Shown: positions 19,827 to 29,790, counted from the first letter of the stretch. The stretch is DNA of 64,000 nt from Natrononativus amylolyticus (GCF_024362525.1 NZ_CP101458.1:2232001-2296000), one strand, 5' to 3'. Notes: generated by a model not told the origin, from the letters alone. A program made the numbers and translations.

Positions 19827-20969
19827 ATGGACGATCGAGTCAGGCGCCACGCCGAGATCCTCGTCGACTACTGCACCGAAATCCGGTCCGGAGACACCGT
19901 GCTCGTCCGCGCACCGAGGCCGGCCGAGGACCTCGTCGTCGCCCTCTACGAGCGGATCGGCGAGCGCGGCGCGCACCCGATGACCGAGTGGCTGAACCCG
20001 CGTGCCGGCCGCGCCTACGCCCGCGCGATGGACGCCGAAGACTTTGCGACGAAGGATCACGCGCTCGCGGCGATGCGGGAAACGGACGTCGTTATTCTGG
20101 TCAAGGCCTCGAGCAACGCCGCCGAAGGGAGCGACGTCGACTCGGCAAAGGGGCGGGCCTCGAGTCGCGCGAAGCAGCCGATTCTTCAGGAGCGCCTCGA
20201 GACCCGGTGGGTGATCACCCAGCACCCGACGCCCGCGGACGCCCAGCGAGCGGAGCTGAGTACCGAGGCGTGGGCCGACTACGTGTACGGCGCGATCGAT
20301 CGCGACTGGGACGGCCAGCGCGAGCGCCAGCAGCGGGTGGCGGACGCGCTCGACGATGCGGACGCGGTGCGACTCGTCTCGGGCGACGACACCGACCTTC
20401 GCCTCTCGATAGCCGGGATGACGACGATCAACGACGGCGGGAGGGAGAATATGCCCGGCGGCGAGGTGGCCACGTCGCCGGACCCCGGCTCCGTCGAGGG
20501 GGAGATCCGCTTCGACGTGCCGCTCTACCGACACGGGCGGGAGATTCGCGACGTGACCCTCGTCTTCGAGGAGGGCGTCGTCGTCGATCACGCCGCGAGC
20601 CACAACGAAGTGGCGCTGACGAGCCTGCTCGAGACCGACGAGGGGGCGCGCCGCGTCGGGGAACTCGGTATCGGAATGAACCGCGGCATCGATCAGATCA
20701 CGGACAACATCCTGTTCGACGAGAAGATGGGCCAGACCGTCCACCTCGCGCTCGGGTGCGCGATGGAGGAATGCGTCCCCGACGATCGACCGTTCAACGA
20801 GAGCGCCGTCCACGCGGACGTTCTCGCGGACGTGAGTCGCGACTCGTACATCGAGGTCGACGGGGAGGTGATCCAGCGAAACGGGGCCTTCTGGTTCGAA
20901 GACGAGTTCGACGAGACGCCCGAACCGGGTTTCGGATCGGCCACGGGCGTAACGGATTACTGCCCGTAG
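19827..20969 (+). CDS. M29-family aminopeptidase
   Basis: 380-aa metallo-aminopeptidase of the thermophilic AmpS/PepS (M29) family, removing N-terminal residues from peptides in the cytosol. Recognisable features are the N-terminal [25 protein letters not shown], the central [12 protein letters not shown] segment, and metal-site regions [21 protein letters not shown] and the [13 protein letters not shown] area. ATG 19827 is the family-typical start. Its 3' end overlaps the convergent aldolase gene by 13 nt. Confidence 0.88.
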   Translation: MDDRVRRHAEILVDYCTEIRSGDTVLVRAPRPAEDLVVALYERIGERGAHPMTEWLNPRAGRAYARAMDAEDFATKDHALAAMRETDVVILVKASSNAAEGSDVDSAKGRASSRAKQPILQERLETRWVITQHPTPADAQRAELSTEAWADYVYGAIDRDWDGQRERQQRVADALDDADAVRLVSGDDTDLRLSIAGMTTINDGGRENMPGGEVATSPDPGSVEGEIRFDVPLYRHGREIRDVTLVFEEGVVVDHAASHNEVALTSLLETDEGARRVGELGIGMNRGIDQITDNILFDEKMGQTVHLALGCAMEECVPDDRPFNESAVHADVLADVSRDSYIEVDGEVIQRNGAFWFEDEFDETPEPGFGSATGVTDYCP

Positions 20970-21601
20970 GATTCGAACTGCTCGAGAACCGTCTCAAGCT
21001 GCGCGTCCGACAGCGTCTTCGGCTCGAGGCTGGCGGCCGTCGACTGCAGATACAATCGAGCCAGGCTCTCGACGTGGACGGTGTTCTCGAGTGCGGTCTC
21101 GAGGTTCGCGGCGGTCACCACGAGGCCGTGGTTCTCGATGAAGCAGGCGGTCGACTCCGCCTCGGCCATCGCCGTCACGATGTTCTCGGCGAGTTCGTCG
21201 GTCCCGTAGGGGGCGTACTCCGCGACGGGGACGCGCTTGCCGACGGCGACGATCATGTAGTGGATCGGCGGCAGCGAGTGGTGACAGACCGCCATCGCCG
21301 TCGACCACGGCGAGTGGGTGTGGACGATCGCACCGACGTCCTCCCGGCGGTAGATCGAGCTGTGCATCGGTACCTCGCTGCTGGGCGCCATCTCGCCGTC
21401 GCGGCGCTCGCCGTCGACGCCGACGACCGGCGTCTCTCGAACGTCGAAGCTGTCGTAGGGAACGCCCGTCGGCGTGATCGCGAAGGCGTCCGCGTCGTCG
21501 CCCGCCCCGCGGACGCTCAGGTTCCCCGTCCGGCCCGGGGTGAGCGAGGCCAGTTCCGATGCGTGCTCGACGACCTGTCTGCGCTCGTCTTCGAGAATCA
21601 C
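20957..21601 (-). CDS. Class II aldolase (fuculose-1-phosphate aldolase family)
   Basis: 214-aa zinc-dependent class II aldolase/adducin-domain protein, likely cleaving a sugar or deoxysugar phosphate to dihydroxyacetone phosphate plus an aldehyde. Zinc ligands are visible as H94 and H96 (IVHTHSPWS) and H158 (ENHG), with the catalytic glutamate E76 (SSEVPMH). It starts at GTG 21601, which overlaps the stop of the HAD gene by 4 nt, so the two are coupled. Substrate unknown; a HAD phosphatase partner suggests phosphosugar salvage or detoxification. Confidence 0.88.
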   Translation of the reverse strand: MILEDERRQVVEHASELASLTPGRTGNLSVRGAGDDADAFAITPTGVPYDSFDVRETPVVGVDGERRDGEMAPSSEVPMHSSIYRREDVGAIVHTHSPWSTAMAVCHHSLPPIHYMIVAVGKRVPVAEYAPYGTDELAENIVTAMAEAESTACFIENHGLVVTAANLETALENTVHVESLARLYLQSTAASLEPKTLSDAQLETVLEQFESYGQ

Positions 21602-22299
21602 AGTACCACCTCGGTTAGCGCTTCGAACGCATCTATCCTGTGGTCCGGGGCGCGCTGGCCCTCGAGCGGGCCGTCGCCCTCCCAGTTCCACAGCACCGTC
21701 TCGAGTCCCAGGGCGTTCGCGCCGACGACGTCCGCGTCGACGTTGTCCCCGACCATCACCGCCCGCGAAACCCGGCAGTCGAGGCGAGCGAGTGGGAGGG
21801 TGAACATCACTGACGCCGGCTTCTCCTGACCGGTCTCCTCGGAGGTGACGAGCGCGTCGAGGTAGGGCTCGAGACCCACCGCCTCGAGTTTCCGGAGCTG
21901 GACGTGGGTCGTGAGGTTCGTCGTGACCCCGACGGCGATCCCGTTCTCGCGAAGGGTCTCGAGGGTCTCCTCGACGCCCGGAAACAACGCCATCGCCTCG
22001 ACGTAGGCCTCCCAGTAGGCCTCGCCCAGCGCCCGCGCGTCGCCGGGTTTCGGCGTTCCCGTCCGTCTCTCGAGGGCCCGTTTGAAGTAGAGGTAGCGCT
22101 CGTGGGAGGCCGCTCGCCCGGCGAGGTCGAGCTTGACGTCCCGGCGACCGGTTCGGTAGAACTCCTCGAACGCCTCGCGCTCGAGGTCGTAACCCCGCTC
22201 GCGGGCGACCCGGTGGGCGGCCCTCTTCCCCGCCTCGTTGCAGGGGGAGTAGGGGTACAGCGTGTCGTCGAAGTCGAAGAGGACGGCGTCGACGCTCAT
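21598..22299 (-). CDS. HAD-superfamily hydrolase
   Basis: 233-aa haloacid dehalogenase-type phosphatase. Motif I is DFDDTLYP (9-16), motif II includes TTNLTTH, and motif IV is [11 protein letters not shown] with catalytic aspartates. The alpha-helical cap lies between motifs I and II (about 20-95). Substrate not predictable; translational coupling to a class II aldolase suggests a sugar phosphate. Confidence 0.9.
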   Translation of the reverse strand: MSVDAVLFDFDDTLYPYSPCNEAGKRAAHRVARERGYDLEREAFEEFYRTGRRDVKLDLAGRAASHERYLYFKRALERRTGTPKPGDARALGEAYWEAYVEAMALFPGVEETLETLRENGIAVGVTTNLTTHVQLRKLEAVGLEPYLDALVTSEETGQEKPASVMFTLPLARLDCRVSRAVMVGDNVDADVVGANALGLETVLWNWEGDGPLEGQRAPDHRIDAFEALTEVVL

Positions 22300-22345
22300 A
22301 GGACGCCCTCACCGGCGAGAGAAAAACGCGTATCGGTCTCGGTCG

Positions 22346-22555
22346 TCACTCGATCGGCATCGAGCGGTTCCGCAGTGCCGCGTCGCAGGTCGGGCAGGTG
22401 AGCGGGTGATCGTCCGCGACCACGACGAGACCGCAGTCGAGACACTCGTACTCGACCTCGCCCGCCGACTCGTAGCCGACGTCCCAGAGTCGGGAACGGG
22501 CGTCGTCGCTCGAGCGGTCGGCGCTGTCGTCTGGCACAGCGGATTGAGAGTCCAT
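22346..22555 (-). CDS. Small rubrerythrin-like zinc-ribbon protein
   Basis: 69-aa protein (72 aa if the ATG at 22564 is used) with an acidic N-terminal tail and a C-terminal rubredoxin-like knuckle pair: ECLDCG and LTCPTC, C-x2-C twice. This binds one zinc or iron. Such short proteins are common in haloarchaea and their role is unknown. 73 nt downstream of the Bat-like regulator gene, same strand. Confidence 0.8.
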   Translation of the reverse strand: MDSQSAVPDDSADRSSDDARSRLWDVGYESAGEVEYECLDCGLVVVADDHPLTCPTCDAALRNRSMPIE

Positions 22556-22637
22556 ACGCTGCAATTTTTGCCGAGCGGGGAAAGTGACTCCCGTTTACAG
22601 TTAAATGGGCGAGAGTGCAGGAGGGTTTAATAATAAA

Positions 22638-25385
22638 CTATGCTCCGGATCGACCGTCGAGCGCCGCGTCGAAGAGCTTGCGCTGTGCGGCGCGGATGTG
22701 CTCGTAGAAGGCCTGGGGCGAGATCTCGAGCGTATCGGCGACGGCTTCGCCCGTGTTCTCGCGCGGGGACGCGAAGTAGCCGGCGTGGTAGGCGGTCCTG
22801 ACGACCTCGGCCTGCCTGTCCGTCAGCCGGTCGATGAACGTCGATGGGACGGTCCGATCGGCGGGGGAACGCTCCCGCTGGGCGCGGAGTTCGGCGGTCG
22901 GGTACCGCTCGGTGAGGAGGTCGTCGACGGTGCGCGTCGCGACCGGGGGAGAGACGGCGACGACGAGTCGCAACTCGTCGGCGTCGGCGACGAGTTCGCG
23001 CAACTCGGCGCCGTGGTCGGCCAGCGCGGTCGCGACGAACGGCGGTCGGAGTCGCAGCTGAACGACGCCGCCGTTCTCGCCGTCGGTGACGGTCCGGGCG
23101 CCGAGGACGTCCGCGAAGCCGTCGGCCGCCTCGAGGAGGCGCGCCGGCGGCGCTCCCTCGACGGTGACGAACGCGAGCACCCGGTCCTCGCGGTGGATCA
23201 CGCCGTCGAGGGTGAGCGTCGTCCCCGTGCGTGCTGCGAGCCGGCCGAACAGGTCGTCGGGCCGGTCGACCCGGTACTCGAGTTCGGTTCCCGGGTCGCC
23301 GAGCAGCGCGTCCTTTCGCGCGACGGCGCTGATGGCCGAGCCGACGGTCTGGCCCAGTTCCCCGAGGACGCTGCGGGTGACGTCGTCGAAGGCGTCGGCG
23401 CGGGTCGCGTAGACGGTGAGCGTGCCGTGGCTCGCATCGTCGGCCAGCAGCGGGACGCTCACGACCGACTGGAAGCCGGCGGCGAGCGCGGCGGTTCGCC
23501 ACGGCGCGGCGCGGGGCGCGTCGGCCACGTTGTCGACGGCACAGGGCGCGTTCTCCGTCGCCGCCCGGACGGACGGCTCTCGCGGGTCGCCGCCGCTCTC
23601 GAACGCCCGGTCGAGGTAGCCCCGGTCCGCGCCGGCCCACGCCCGCGGGTGGACGACCTCCCCCGAACCCGCGTGTTCGCCGATCCACGCGAGGGCGAAG
23701 CGATCGGCGCCGACGAGACGCTGGCAGACGGCGTGTTCGATCTCCTCGCGGGTCTCCGCCCGGACGATCGCCCGGTCGACCTCCCGGATGAGGTCGTTGA
23801 TCCGGTTGGCCCGCTCGAGCTGGCGGTTCTGCTCGCTGAGTCGACGGTCGCGCTCGCGGAGTTCCTCCTCGCGAGCGAGGCGATCGAACGCGGCCTCGGC
23901 GGTCGTCGCGACGAGTTCGGCGACCTCGCGGGTGACGTCGTCGATCGCCTCGTCGCCGACGACGAACACGCCGTGGTCGCCAAGCGACACGCCCAGCGCG
24001 CGACCGCCGTCGACCTCGCTTCCGATCCGTGCGTCGGGGACGGGGTCGCCAGTCAGGAACGCCCGGCCCAGATCGGAGTCGCCGGGTTCGACGGGGTGAA
24101 GCGGACCGTACCGACGTTCCATCGACGGGCTGCGAGCGTCGGGCCGGAGCAGGTTCGTCGACTGGTCGTACCGGTACAGCGCCACCGCGTCCGTCGAGAG
24201 CACGTCCGTCGCGTCGTCGACGACGACCTGGCCGATCTCGCCGGCGGTTTCGGCGTACGAGAGGTCGTGGGCCGTGTCGTGCAGCGCCGACAGCGCTCGC
24301 TCCCGTTGCTTTCGCTTCGTGACGTCCCGGCAGCTGTACAGCGTCGTCCCCTCCTGGATCGAGACCTCCTTGACGTTGACCAGCAGCGTGTGCTCGTCGC
24401 CGGCCTTGTCGTGGGTGGTACACTCGAGGTTCGTGAGGACGCCCCGCTCGCGGAGTTCGTCCGGGTCGTACAGGTCCGAACCCAGGAGCTCGTCGATCGT
24501 CCCCATCGCCTCGATCTCGTCGACCGTGTAGCCGAAGATGAAGTGGACGTTCGGGCAGATGTAGGTGAACCGCCCCTCGTCGTCGGTGACGAGGACGGTG
24601 TCGGTCATGTTGTTGAGCGTCACCCGGTGGAGTTCCTCCGAGCGGCGCAGTCGCTCGGCGAGTGCAGCCCGCTCGCTGACGTCGATCGCCGTCGCGAGCA
24701 GGCGACCCTCGGTTGCGGGGCGAACGCTCACCTCGACCGTCGCTCGCGTATCGGGATCGACGAACGCCGTCGTCTCGAGGCTGGCTTCCTCGCCCGCCAG
24801 CGCCCGGCGCACCCGCGCCCGAAGCTCCTGGGTGTCGCCGGCCGTCCACCACGGGCCGTCCCACCACGGCTCCCCCGCGAACCACTCCACGTCGCCGTCG
24901 ACGGCCGCGGTTGCCGTCCGGTTCGCCCGGAGAACCGTCCCCTCGCGGTCGAGCACCCACCGGAGGTCGCCGTCGTCGAACGCGGCGTCGAACAGTCGCG
25001 CCCGCTCCGTGCGTTCGCGTTCGTCGGCGAGCGGTTCCCGCGCCGCCTCGAGAACGGTCCCGACCGACTCGAGTTCGTCGTTCGGGAGCGGCGTCACGTT
25101 CGCCCTCGCCGCCGTCGCACTCGCGAGGTCGCCGGAGAGCGCGTCGACGCAGACGACGACCGGCAGCGACGACTGCCGGTCGCCGAGGGTATCGAGCCAC
25201 TCGAGAGCCGCGCCGTCCGCGCCGTAGACGACGACTGCGCCGGCGCCGTCTATGTGCTCGAGCGACCCCGTTCCATCGCCGGCGGTCCGAACCGGTGCGG
25301 GCTCGAGGGCGGCGACGACGTCGCGGCGCCACTCCGGCGGGCCCACGACGAGGACGGGACCGTCGACCCCAGTTTCCGGTTCCAT
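22638..25385 (-). CDS. Bat-type multi-domain sensor with PAS, GAF and HTH-10 domains
   Basis: 915-aa one-component signalling protein. Order seen: an N-terminal receiver-like domain (VLVVGPPEWRRDVVAAL..., about 1-115), a degenerate PAS region (about 125-220), a clear PAS/PAC (LNNMTDTVLVTDDEGRFTYI to YSCRDVTKRK, about 240-360), a GAF-like domain (about 365-490), a short coiled coil (EEELRERDRRLSEQNRQLE), a second GAF (about 510-650), a bacterio-opsin-activator region, and a C-terminal HTH-10 (LTDRQAEVVRTAYHAGYF, about 857-905). Related proteins control opsin and stress genes in Halobacterium. Ligand and targets unknown. The adjacent zinc-ribbon gene may be co-transcribed. Confidence 0.9.
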   Translation of the reverse strand: MEPETGVDGPVLVVGPPEWRRDVVAALEPAPVRTAGDGTGSLEHIDGAGAVVVYGADGAALEWLDTLGDRQSSLPVVVCVDALSGDLASATAARANVTPLPNDELESVGTVLEAAREPLADERERTERARLFDAAFDDGDLRWVLDREGTVLRANRTATAAVDGDVEWFAGEPWWDGPWWTAGDTQELRARVRRALAGEEASLETTAFVDPDTRATVEVSVRPATEGRLLATAIDVSERAALAERLRRSEELHRVTLNNMTDTVLVTDDEGRFTYICPNVHFIFGYTVDEIEAMGTIDELLGSDLYDPDELRERGVLTNLECTTHDKAGDEHTLLVNVKEVSIQEGTTLYSCRDVTKRKQRERALSALHDTAHDLSYAETAGEIGQVVVDDATDVLSTDAVALYRYDQSTNLLRPDARSPSMERRYGPLHPVEPGDSDLGRAFLTGDPVPDARIGSEVDGGRALGVSLGDHGVFVVGDEAIDDVTREVAELVATTAEAAFDRLAREEELRERDRRLSEQNRQLERANRINDLIREVDRAIVRAETREEIEHAVCQRLVGADRFALAWIGEHAGSGEVVHPRAWAGADRGYLDRAFESGGDPREPSVRAATENAPCAVDNVADAPRAAPWRTAALAAGFQSVVSVPLLADDASHGTLTVYATRADAFDDVTRSVLGELGQTVGSAISAVARKDALLGDPGTELEYRVDRPDDLFGRLAARTGTTLTLDGVIHREDRVLAFVTVEGAPPARLLEAADGFADVLGARTVTDGENGGVVQLRLRPPFVATALADHGAELRELVADADELRLVVAVSPPVATRTVDDLLTERYPTAELRAQRERSPADRTVPSTFIDRLTDRQAEVVRTAYHAGYFASPRENTGEAVADTLEISPQAFYEHIRAAQRKLFDAALDGRSGA

Positions 25386-25699
25386 GCGCCCTCGGTAGCC
25401 AGTACTGACACATATCTCCCCCGGTCGGTTCAGCCACGGCGATCCGATCTCGCTCGGGGTCGAACCGCTCGCAGACCATCACAACGCTTTTATCTCGAAC
25501 CGGACTATCCGTAGCCACGATGGTAGGTGTCCGCTTTACAGGGGCTCTCGCCCGCTATTAACTCTCACCTACCCCGTGTTGTGTCGACCCGAACCGACCA
25601 GCCGGCGGTAGCGACGCCAGCCCGAGCGCTCCCGACAGCCCCGGTCGTTGCCGACTTTCCGGGCGCCAGACCAGCAGCTATCAACGCACACCCACAGCC
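25386..25699. promoter_or_regulatory. thrS promoter and long leader with mini-ORF and hairpin
   Basis: 314 nt between the divergent Bat-like gene and thrS. A clear TATA (cttttatc, 25487-25494) sits 26-33 nt before an ATG at 25520. That ATG opens a 13-codon mini-ORF (MVGVRFTGALARY, stop at 25559-25561) containing a GGGC-TCTC-GCCC hairpin (25542-25553). About 140 nt of untranslated leader then precede the thrS ATG at 25700. The rest shows nothing recognisable. Confidence 0.5.
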
Positions 25700-27646
25700 A
25701 TGTCAGAACCAGAATCACAGCGAGGAATAGCGGTCGTACTACCGGACGGCTCAGAACTCGAGGTCGCTCCCGACGCGACGGTCGCAGACTGCGCCTACGA
25801 GATCGGTCCCGGCCTCGGCCGGGACACGGTCGCCGGCAAACTCGACGGCGAACTCGTCGCCAAGGAGCAGCCAGTGTACGACGGCGCCCGCCTCGAAATC
25901 GTCACGAACCAGTCCGACGAGTATCTCGAGGTCATGCGCCACTCCGCCGCGCACTGTCTCGCCCAGGCGGTCGAACGCCAGTTCGGCGAGGACGTCAAAC
26001 TCGCGATCGGCCCGCCGACGGAGGAGGGCTTCTACTACGACTTCGACGACCTCGACGTCGACGAGTCCGACTTCGAGGCCCTCGAGCGCGAGATCGCAGA
26101 GATCATCGCCGCAGACTACGAGATCGAGCGCGAGGAACTCTCCGTCGCAGAGGCCGAAGAGCGCCTGGCCGACGAGCCCTACAAGCTCGAGTTACTGGAA
26201 GAACTCGCCGAGGAGGGCGAGCAGGTCACCTTCTACAGCCAGGGGGAGTGGGAGGACCTCTGTGCCGGCCCGCACGTCGCCTCGACGGGCGAGATCGGCG
26301 TCGTCAAACTGCTCGAGATCGCCGGCGCGTACTGGCGCGGCGACGAGGAGAACCCGATGCAGACGCGGATCTACGGGACGGCCTTCGAGGACGACGGGGA
26401 TCTCGAGGCGTTCTTGACCCGGATGGAGGAAGCCGAGGAGCGCGACCACCGCAAGATCGGCACCGAGATGGACCTGTTCTCGATCCAGGACGTAACGGGC
26501 CCCGGCCTCCCGCTGTACCACCCGCCGGGGAAGACGATCCTGCGGGAACTGGAGCGCTTCGTCGAGGAACTAAACGAGGAGGCGGGGTACGACTACGTCG
26601 AGACGCCCCACGTCTTCAAGACGGACCTCTGGCACCGCTCGGGCCACTACGAGAACTACGCCGACGACATGTTCATCTTCGACGTCGGCGACGACGAGTT
26701 CGGCCTGAAGCCGATGAACTGTCCGGGCCACGCCGCCATCTTCCAGGACCACTCCTGGTCCTACCGCGACCTGCCGATCCGCTACGCCGAGAACGGCAAA
26801 GTGTATCGGAAGGAACAGCGCGGCGAACTGTCGGGGCTCTCGCGGGTCTGGGCCTTTACGATCGACGACGGCCACCTGTTCATCAAACCCGACGGGATCG
26901 AACGCGAGGTCGAGGCGATCATCGACGTCATCGTCGAGGTCTTAGAGACGTTCGACCTCGAGTACGAGATGGCGCTGGCGACCCGGCCCGAGAAATCCGT
27001 CGGCAGCGACGAGATCTGGGAGCGCGCCGAGGAGCAACTCGAGGCCGTCCTCGAGAAGCGAAACTACGACTACGACCTCGAGAAAGGCGACGGCGCGTTC
27101 TACGGGCCGAAGATCGACTTCGCGTTCAAGGACGCCATCGGCCGGAGCTGGGACGGCCCGACGGTCCAGCTGGACTTCAACATGCCCGAACGCTTCGACC
27201 TCTCCTACGTCGGCGAGGACAACGAGGAGCACCGACCGGTGATGATCCACCGCGCGCTGTACGGCTCCTACGAGCGCTTCTTCATGATGCTCATCGAACA
27301 CTTCGAGGGCAAGTTCCCGCTCTGGCTCGCCCCCGAGCAGGTGCGGGTGCTGCCGATCTCCGACGACAACCTGGGCTACGCCCACCGGGTTAAAAACGAG
27401 TTCGACGCCTTCAGGATCGAGGTCGACGACCGCGACGCCACCCTAGAGCGGAAGATCCGGGCGGCCCACGACGACCGGGTCCCCTACCAGATCATCGTCG
27501 GCGACAACGAGGAGGAGGCCGGGAACATCTCGGTGCGCGATCGCTTCGAGGAGCAGGAGTACGACGTCGAAATTGATGAGTTCCGAAGCCATCTCGAGGC
27601 CGAACGCGACGAGAAGCGTCCGGAACCGGACTTCCTGTCCGATTGA
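25700..27646 (+). CDS. thrS: Threonyl-tRNA synthetase (bacterial-type architecture)
   Basis: 648-aa class II aminoacyl-tRNA synthetase charging tRNA-Thr. Full domain order: TGS-like N-terminus ([24 protein letters not shown]), editing domain with [12 protein letters not shown] and the later C-AGPHV segment, and catalytic core with motif 2-type [25 protein letters not shown] and motif 3 [13 protein letters not shown]. The anticodon-binding domain is at about 540-648. Having N2 editing rather than the D-aminoacyl-type archaeal editing domain makes it the bacterial form, as is usual in haloarchaea. Preceded by a 180-nt transcribed leader with a mini-ORF. Confidence 0.96.
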   Translation: MSEPESQRGIAVVLPDGSELEVAPDATVADCAYEIGPGLGRDTVAGKLDGELVAKEQPVYDGARLEIVTNQSDEYLEVMRHSAAHCLAQAVERQFGEDVKLAIGPPTEEGFYYDFDDLDVDESDFEALEREIAEIIAADYEIEREELSVAEAEERLADEPYKLELLEELAEEGEQVTFYSQGEWEDLCAGPHVASTGEIGVVKLLEIAGAYWRGDEENPMQTRIYGTAFEDDGDLEAFLTRMEEAEERDHRKIGTEMDLFSIQDVTGPGLPLYHPPGKTILRELERFVEELNEEAGYDYVETPHVFKTDLWHRSGHYENYADDMFIFDVGDDEFGLKPMNCPGHAAIFQDHSWSYRDLPIRYAENGKVYRKEQRGELSGLSRVWAFTIDDGHLFIKPDGIEREVEAIIDVIVEVLETFDLEYEMALATRPEKSVGSDEIWERAEEQLEAVLEKRNYDYDLEKGDGAFYGPKIDFAFKDAIGRSWDGPTVQLDFNMPERFDLSYVGEDNEEHRPVMIHRALYGSYERFFMMLIEHFEGKFPLWLAPEQVRVLPISDDNLGYAHRVKNEFDAFRIEVDDRDATLERKIRAAHDDRVPYQIIVGDNEEEAGNISVRDRFEEQEYDVEIDEFRSHLEAERDEKRPEPDFLSD

Positions 27647-27768
27647 GACGGTTGGCTGTCGCGATTTTTCGTCGCAACCGCAACCGGTCTGTAGTGAATC
27701 TGTTGAAGCACATTATTATTGACATAAAGATGCGATCACCCCCGATCCTTTGAATAGCACCGTCTCGG

Positions 27769-28131
27769 CTACTGTGCTTTTTTGGCTTCTTCCGCCTTCT
27801 CTTCCAGAAGCTGGGTTATCTCTGTAGTTGGCACCGCTTGGTCGTATCTGATTTGTATGGTTTCTTTTCCGGTTTTGTACCCCTTTTCTTCGAGCATTTT
27901 TCGATCTTCACTCTGAAGTGTGCCGGCACCAATGCCGAATGTAGCGTGGTTCTTGGCTGCGCTAATTCCAACGTGAGTGCCATGAAACGTATAGAACGGC
28001 ACGTTGTAGCTGACTTCTTCCTCGGCTTCTGGAACAGTTGATTTGATTATCTCGCGGAGTTCTTCCAGTGTTGGACGGGCTTCTGTATCCGCATTGGCTA
28101 TGTATGAATCGACGTCTTTTGGCTTTGACAT
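27769..28131 (-). CDS. DUF1801 / YdhG-like small protein
   Basis: 120-aa protein with the DUF1801 (YdhG, iron-chaperone-like fold) pattern: N-terminal DVDSYIA, ARPTLEELREIIKSTVPEAEEEVSYNVPFY, HATFGIGAG and a C-terminal helix rich in Glu/Lys. The start at 28131 (MSKPKDVDSYI) matches the family; an upstream ATG at 28236 adds a cysteine/arginine-rich tail with no similarity. The gene is clearly lower in GC than its neighbours, suggesting recent transfer. Function unknown; family members have been linked to iron binding. Confidence 0.82.
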   Translation of the reverse strand: MSKPKDVDSYIANADTEARPTLEELREIIKSTVPEAEEEVSYNVPFYTFHGTHVGISAAKNHATFGIGAGTLQSEDRKMLEEKGYKTGKETIQIRYDQAVPTTEITQLLEEKAEEAKKAQ

Positions 28132-28356
28132 TCCACGGTCACCGTGGTCTCTATACGACCCGCTCTTTCTTATTGAAACCGACGAATGACAGAGCCTACA
28201 GTCATCCTCCAGAATAACGGATATCGACCATGTCACCCACGCTGAGGTTCAAATTAAAAGTCTAGCATGATGAGTTGCTGAACCCATCCTCTCTATTTAA
28301 CAGCCAGTTCCTGACAGTACGAGTGAGATCGATTGCTTCTCCGCTATCTTCCTACC

Positions 28357-28470
28357 CTGTACTGAGCGTCCGACCCTTCGCGCAGATCGCGCTCTACCGA
28401 GTGCCACATTCGCGCTATCTATTCAGCAGACACTGGATGAACTACCGAAGCACTGTCAGAAGAGCGTGCA
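28357..28470. repeat. Degenerate intergenic repeat, copy A
   Basis: About 75-110 nt that align with copy B (28914-29013), with a shared core GTGCCACATTCGCGCT at 28401-28416 followed by ATTCAGCA. Upstream both have CTGTA-TTGA/CTGA and CCCTTCG...AGATCG. No open reading frame or terminal inverted repeats seen. Probably a remnant of a non-autonomous mobile element. Confidence 0.55.
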
Positions 28471-28619
28471 AGATACAGAGGTTGTATGCAGTACGACGAC
28501 TCCACTTATTTCGCATGATTTCCTCTGAGTCACCCAGTTTAGAAACTGCAAACTGAACGACGGGAGACGACGTTCACCCAGTTAATCAAAACAGCAATAC
28601 TGTGTGAAAATATCGCGGG

Positions 28620-28626
28620 TATAAAT
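28620..28626 (+). promoter_or_regulatory. TATA box of the 59-aa protein gene
   Basis: TATAAAT at 28620-28626 lies about 29 nt before ATG 28652, which fixes the leaderless start. Confidence 0.6.
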
Positions 28627-28651
28627 GGACAGAGGCCGTGTTTTGATATGT

Positions 28652-28831
28652 ATGAATCAGATGAATGACAATACAAATACAACGAATGGACCGGCAGTCG
28701 AATTAGAGGGAGAGGAGGCTGAGAAACGGGATAATCGTGTTGAATATCATCTTTCAGAGGCACTTGAACGCAGTGAGAACGACGAAACGATGTACCACCT
28801 CCGAGAAGCACTCAGCTTGCTCCGTCTCTGA
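28652..28831 (+). CDS. Small acidic protein of unknown function
   Basis: 59-aa protein. The first half is disordered and rich in Asn/Thr/Glu (MNQMNDNTNTTNG...). The second half forms one or two amphipathic helices (NRVEYHLSEALERSENDETMYHLREALSLLRL) with an internal near-repeat YHLSEAL/YHLREAL. ATG 28652 is chosen from the TATA spacing. Such short proteins with a paired HLREAL helix are frequent in haloarchaea; role unknown. It lies between the two copies of the low-GC repeat. Confidence 0.65.
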   Translation: MNQMNDNTNTTNGPAVELEGEEAEKRDNRVEYHLSEALERSENDETMYHLREALSLLRL

Positions 28832-28913
28832 GTGCAGTATACTATCCTCCATCGCACGGATACGGCTCATTTTCCACACTAGTATCGACCGAATAGTGTG
28901 TTCCGTCTACAGA

Positions 28914-29013
28914 CTGTATTGACCGATCACTCCCCTTCGTAGATCGACTCTCAGCCCGTGCCACATTCGCGCTGTGCATTCAGCACAACTCCTGAAATGT
29001 ATCACTGTAGATG
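28914..29013. repeat. Degenerate intergenic repeat, copy B
   Basis: Second copy of the repeat described at 28357-28470; shared core GTGCCACATTCGCGCT at 28958-28973. The two copies flank the 59-aa gene in the same orientation, about 557 nt apart. Confidence 0.55.
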
Positions 29014-29071
29014 TGTTTCGACAGAGCCGCTGTGGTTGCACCGGTACCGACGTACAGTAGACAGTCTGTAC

Positions 29072-29698
29072 TCATGCGGGGCGCTCGCCTCGCGTTCCGA
29101 ACAACTCCCGAACAGTTCGTCGGCCGACGAACCGCGGCGTTCGCGCCGCGTACTCATCGTAGGCCGGCCCGTACTCCTCGAGCAGCCACGGCTCCTCGGC
29201 GAGCGGCAGGAGGAGCCACCAGAGGACGTACAGCGCGCAGAGCACCGCGACCAGTATCGAGTTCGCGAGCAGCGCGAAGCCGACGCTCGCAACGATGTAG
29301 CCGACGTACTGGGGGTTCCTCGAGTACCGGTACCAGCCCCCCGTTCGTAACTCGCCGGACAGTCCCGCCGTCTCCTCGGTGCCCAGGTCGAAGCCGGCGG
29401 CGAGGGCGACGGCGAACCCCGGAACGAACAGCGCCAGGCCGGCAGCGACCGTGAGGAGCCGCGGGAGTCCAAGCGAGCCCCAGTCAAGGTACGCAACGAC
29501 GAGCAACGCGACGGTAAACGTCTGGGCGAGCGTCCACTGGAGGTAAAACTGCCGGCCCCGTTCCCCGGGAGGCCAGTAGCTCGCGCGACCCGCCATCGTG
29601 GCGAGCACGCCGACGAAGTTCGCGAGCAGCGCACCGGCCCCGACGGCCGCGACCACGAGAGCGAGCGTCGAGGACTCGAGCGAGAGCCAGTCGAACAT
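29072..29698 (-). CDS. Membrane methyltransferase of the ICMT/phospholipid methyltransferase family
   Basis: 208-aa protein with about five transmembrane helices and the family C-terminal motif GWYRYSRNPQYVGYI ... EEPWLLEEYGPAYDEYAARTPRF. This motif binds S-adenosylmethionine and the substrate carboxylate or amine in isoprenylcysteine carboxyl methyltransferases and PEMT-like enzymes. ATG 29698 (MFDWLSLES) is preferred: the upstream in-frame ATG at 29743 adds an arginine-rich stretch unlike the family. Substrate unknown. Divergent from the HTH-10 regulator (92 nt between starts). Confidence 0.85.
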   Translation of the reverse strand: MFDWLSLESSTLALVVAAVGAGALLANFVGVLATMAGRASYWPPGERGRQFYLQWTLAQTFTVALLVVAYLDWGSLGLPRLLTVAAGLALFVPGFAVALAAGFDLGTEETAGLSGELRTGGWYRYSRNPQYVGYIVASVGFALLANSILVAVLCALYVLWWLLLPLAEEPWLLEEYGPAYDEYAARTPRFVGRRTVRELFGTRGERPA

Positions 29699-29751
29699 AG
29701 CCGTTCGTTGTCGCGCCCGAGCCCTCGGACTTCTTGCGGACACACTAGCGG

Positions 29752-29760
29752 TTTTATATA
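29752..29760 (+). promoter_or_regulatory. TATA box of the HTH-10 regulator gene
   Basis: TTTTATATA about 35 nt before ATG 29791 in the divergent promoter region. Confidence 0.5.
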
Positions 29761-29790
29761 CTCACGGCGGCTGTCTCGGGCCGAACCCCG

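Larger units (their letters stand above)
28132..28651. other. Low-GC intergenic islet with degenerate repeat copy A
   Basis: 520 nt of reduced GC without a believable gene. A 93-codon frame at 28275-28556 lacks acidic bias and overlaps the repeat, so I do not call it. It contains repeat copy A and, at its right end, the TATA box for the next small gene. Confidence 0.6.

Noticed and set aside
22605-25514. Long plus-strand open frame opposite the Bat-like regulator
   Set aside because: Shadow of the 915-aa regulator; Arg-rich product without motifs.
28275-28556. 93-codon plus-strand frame in the low-GC islet
   Set aside because: No acidic bias, no promoter, and it runs through the degenerate repeat.
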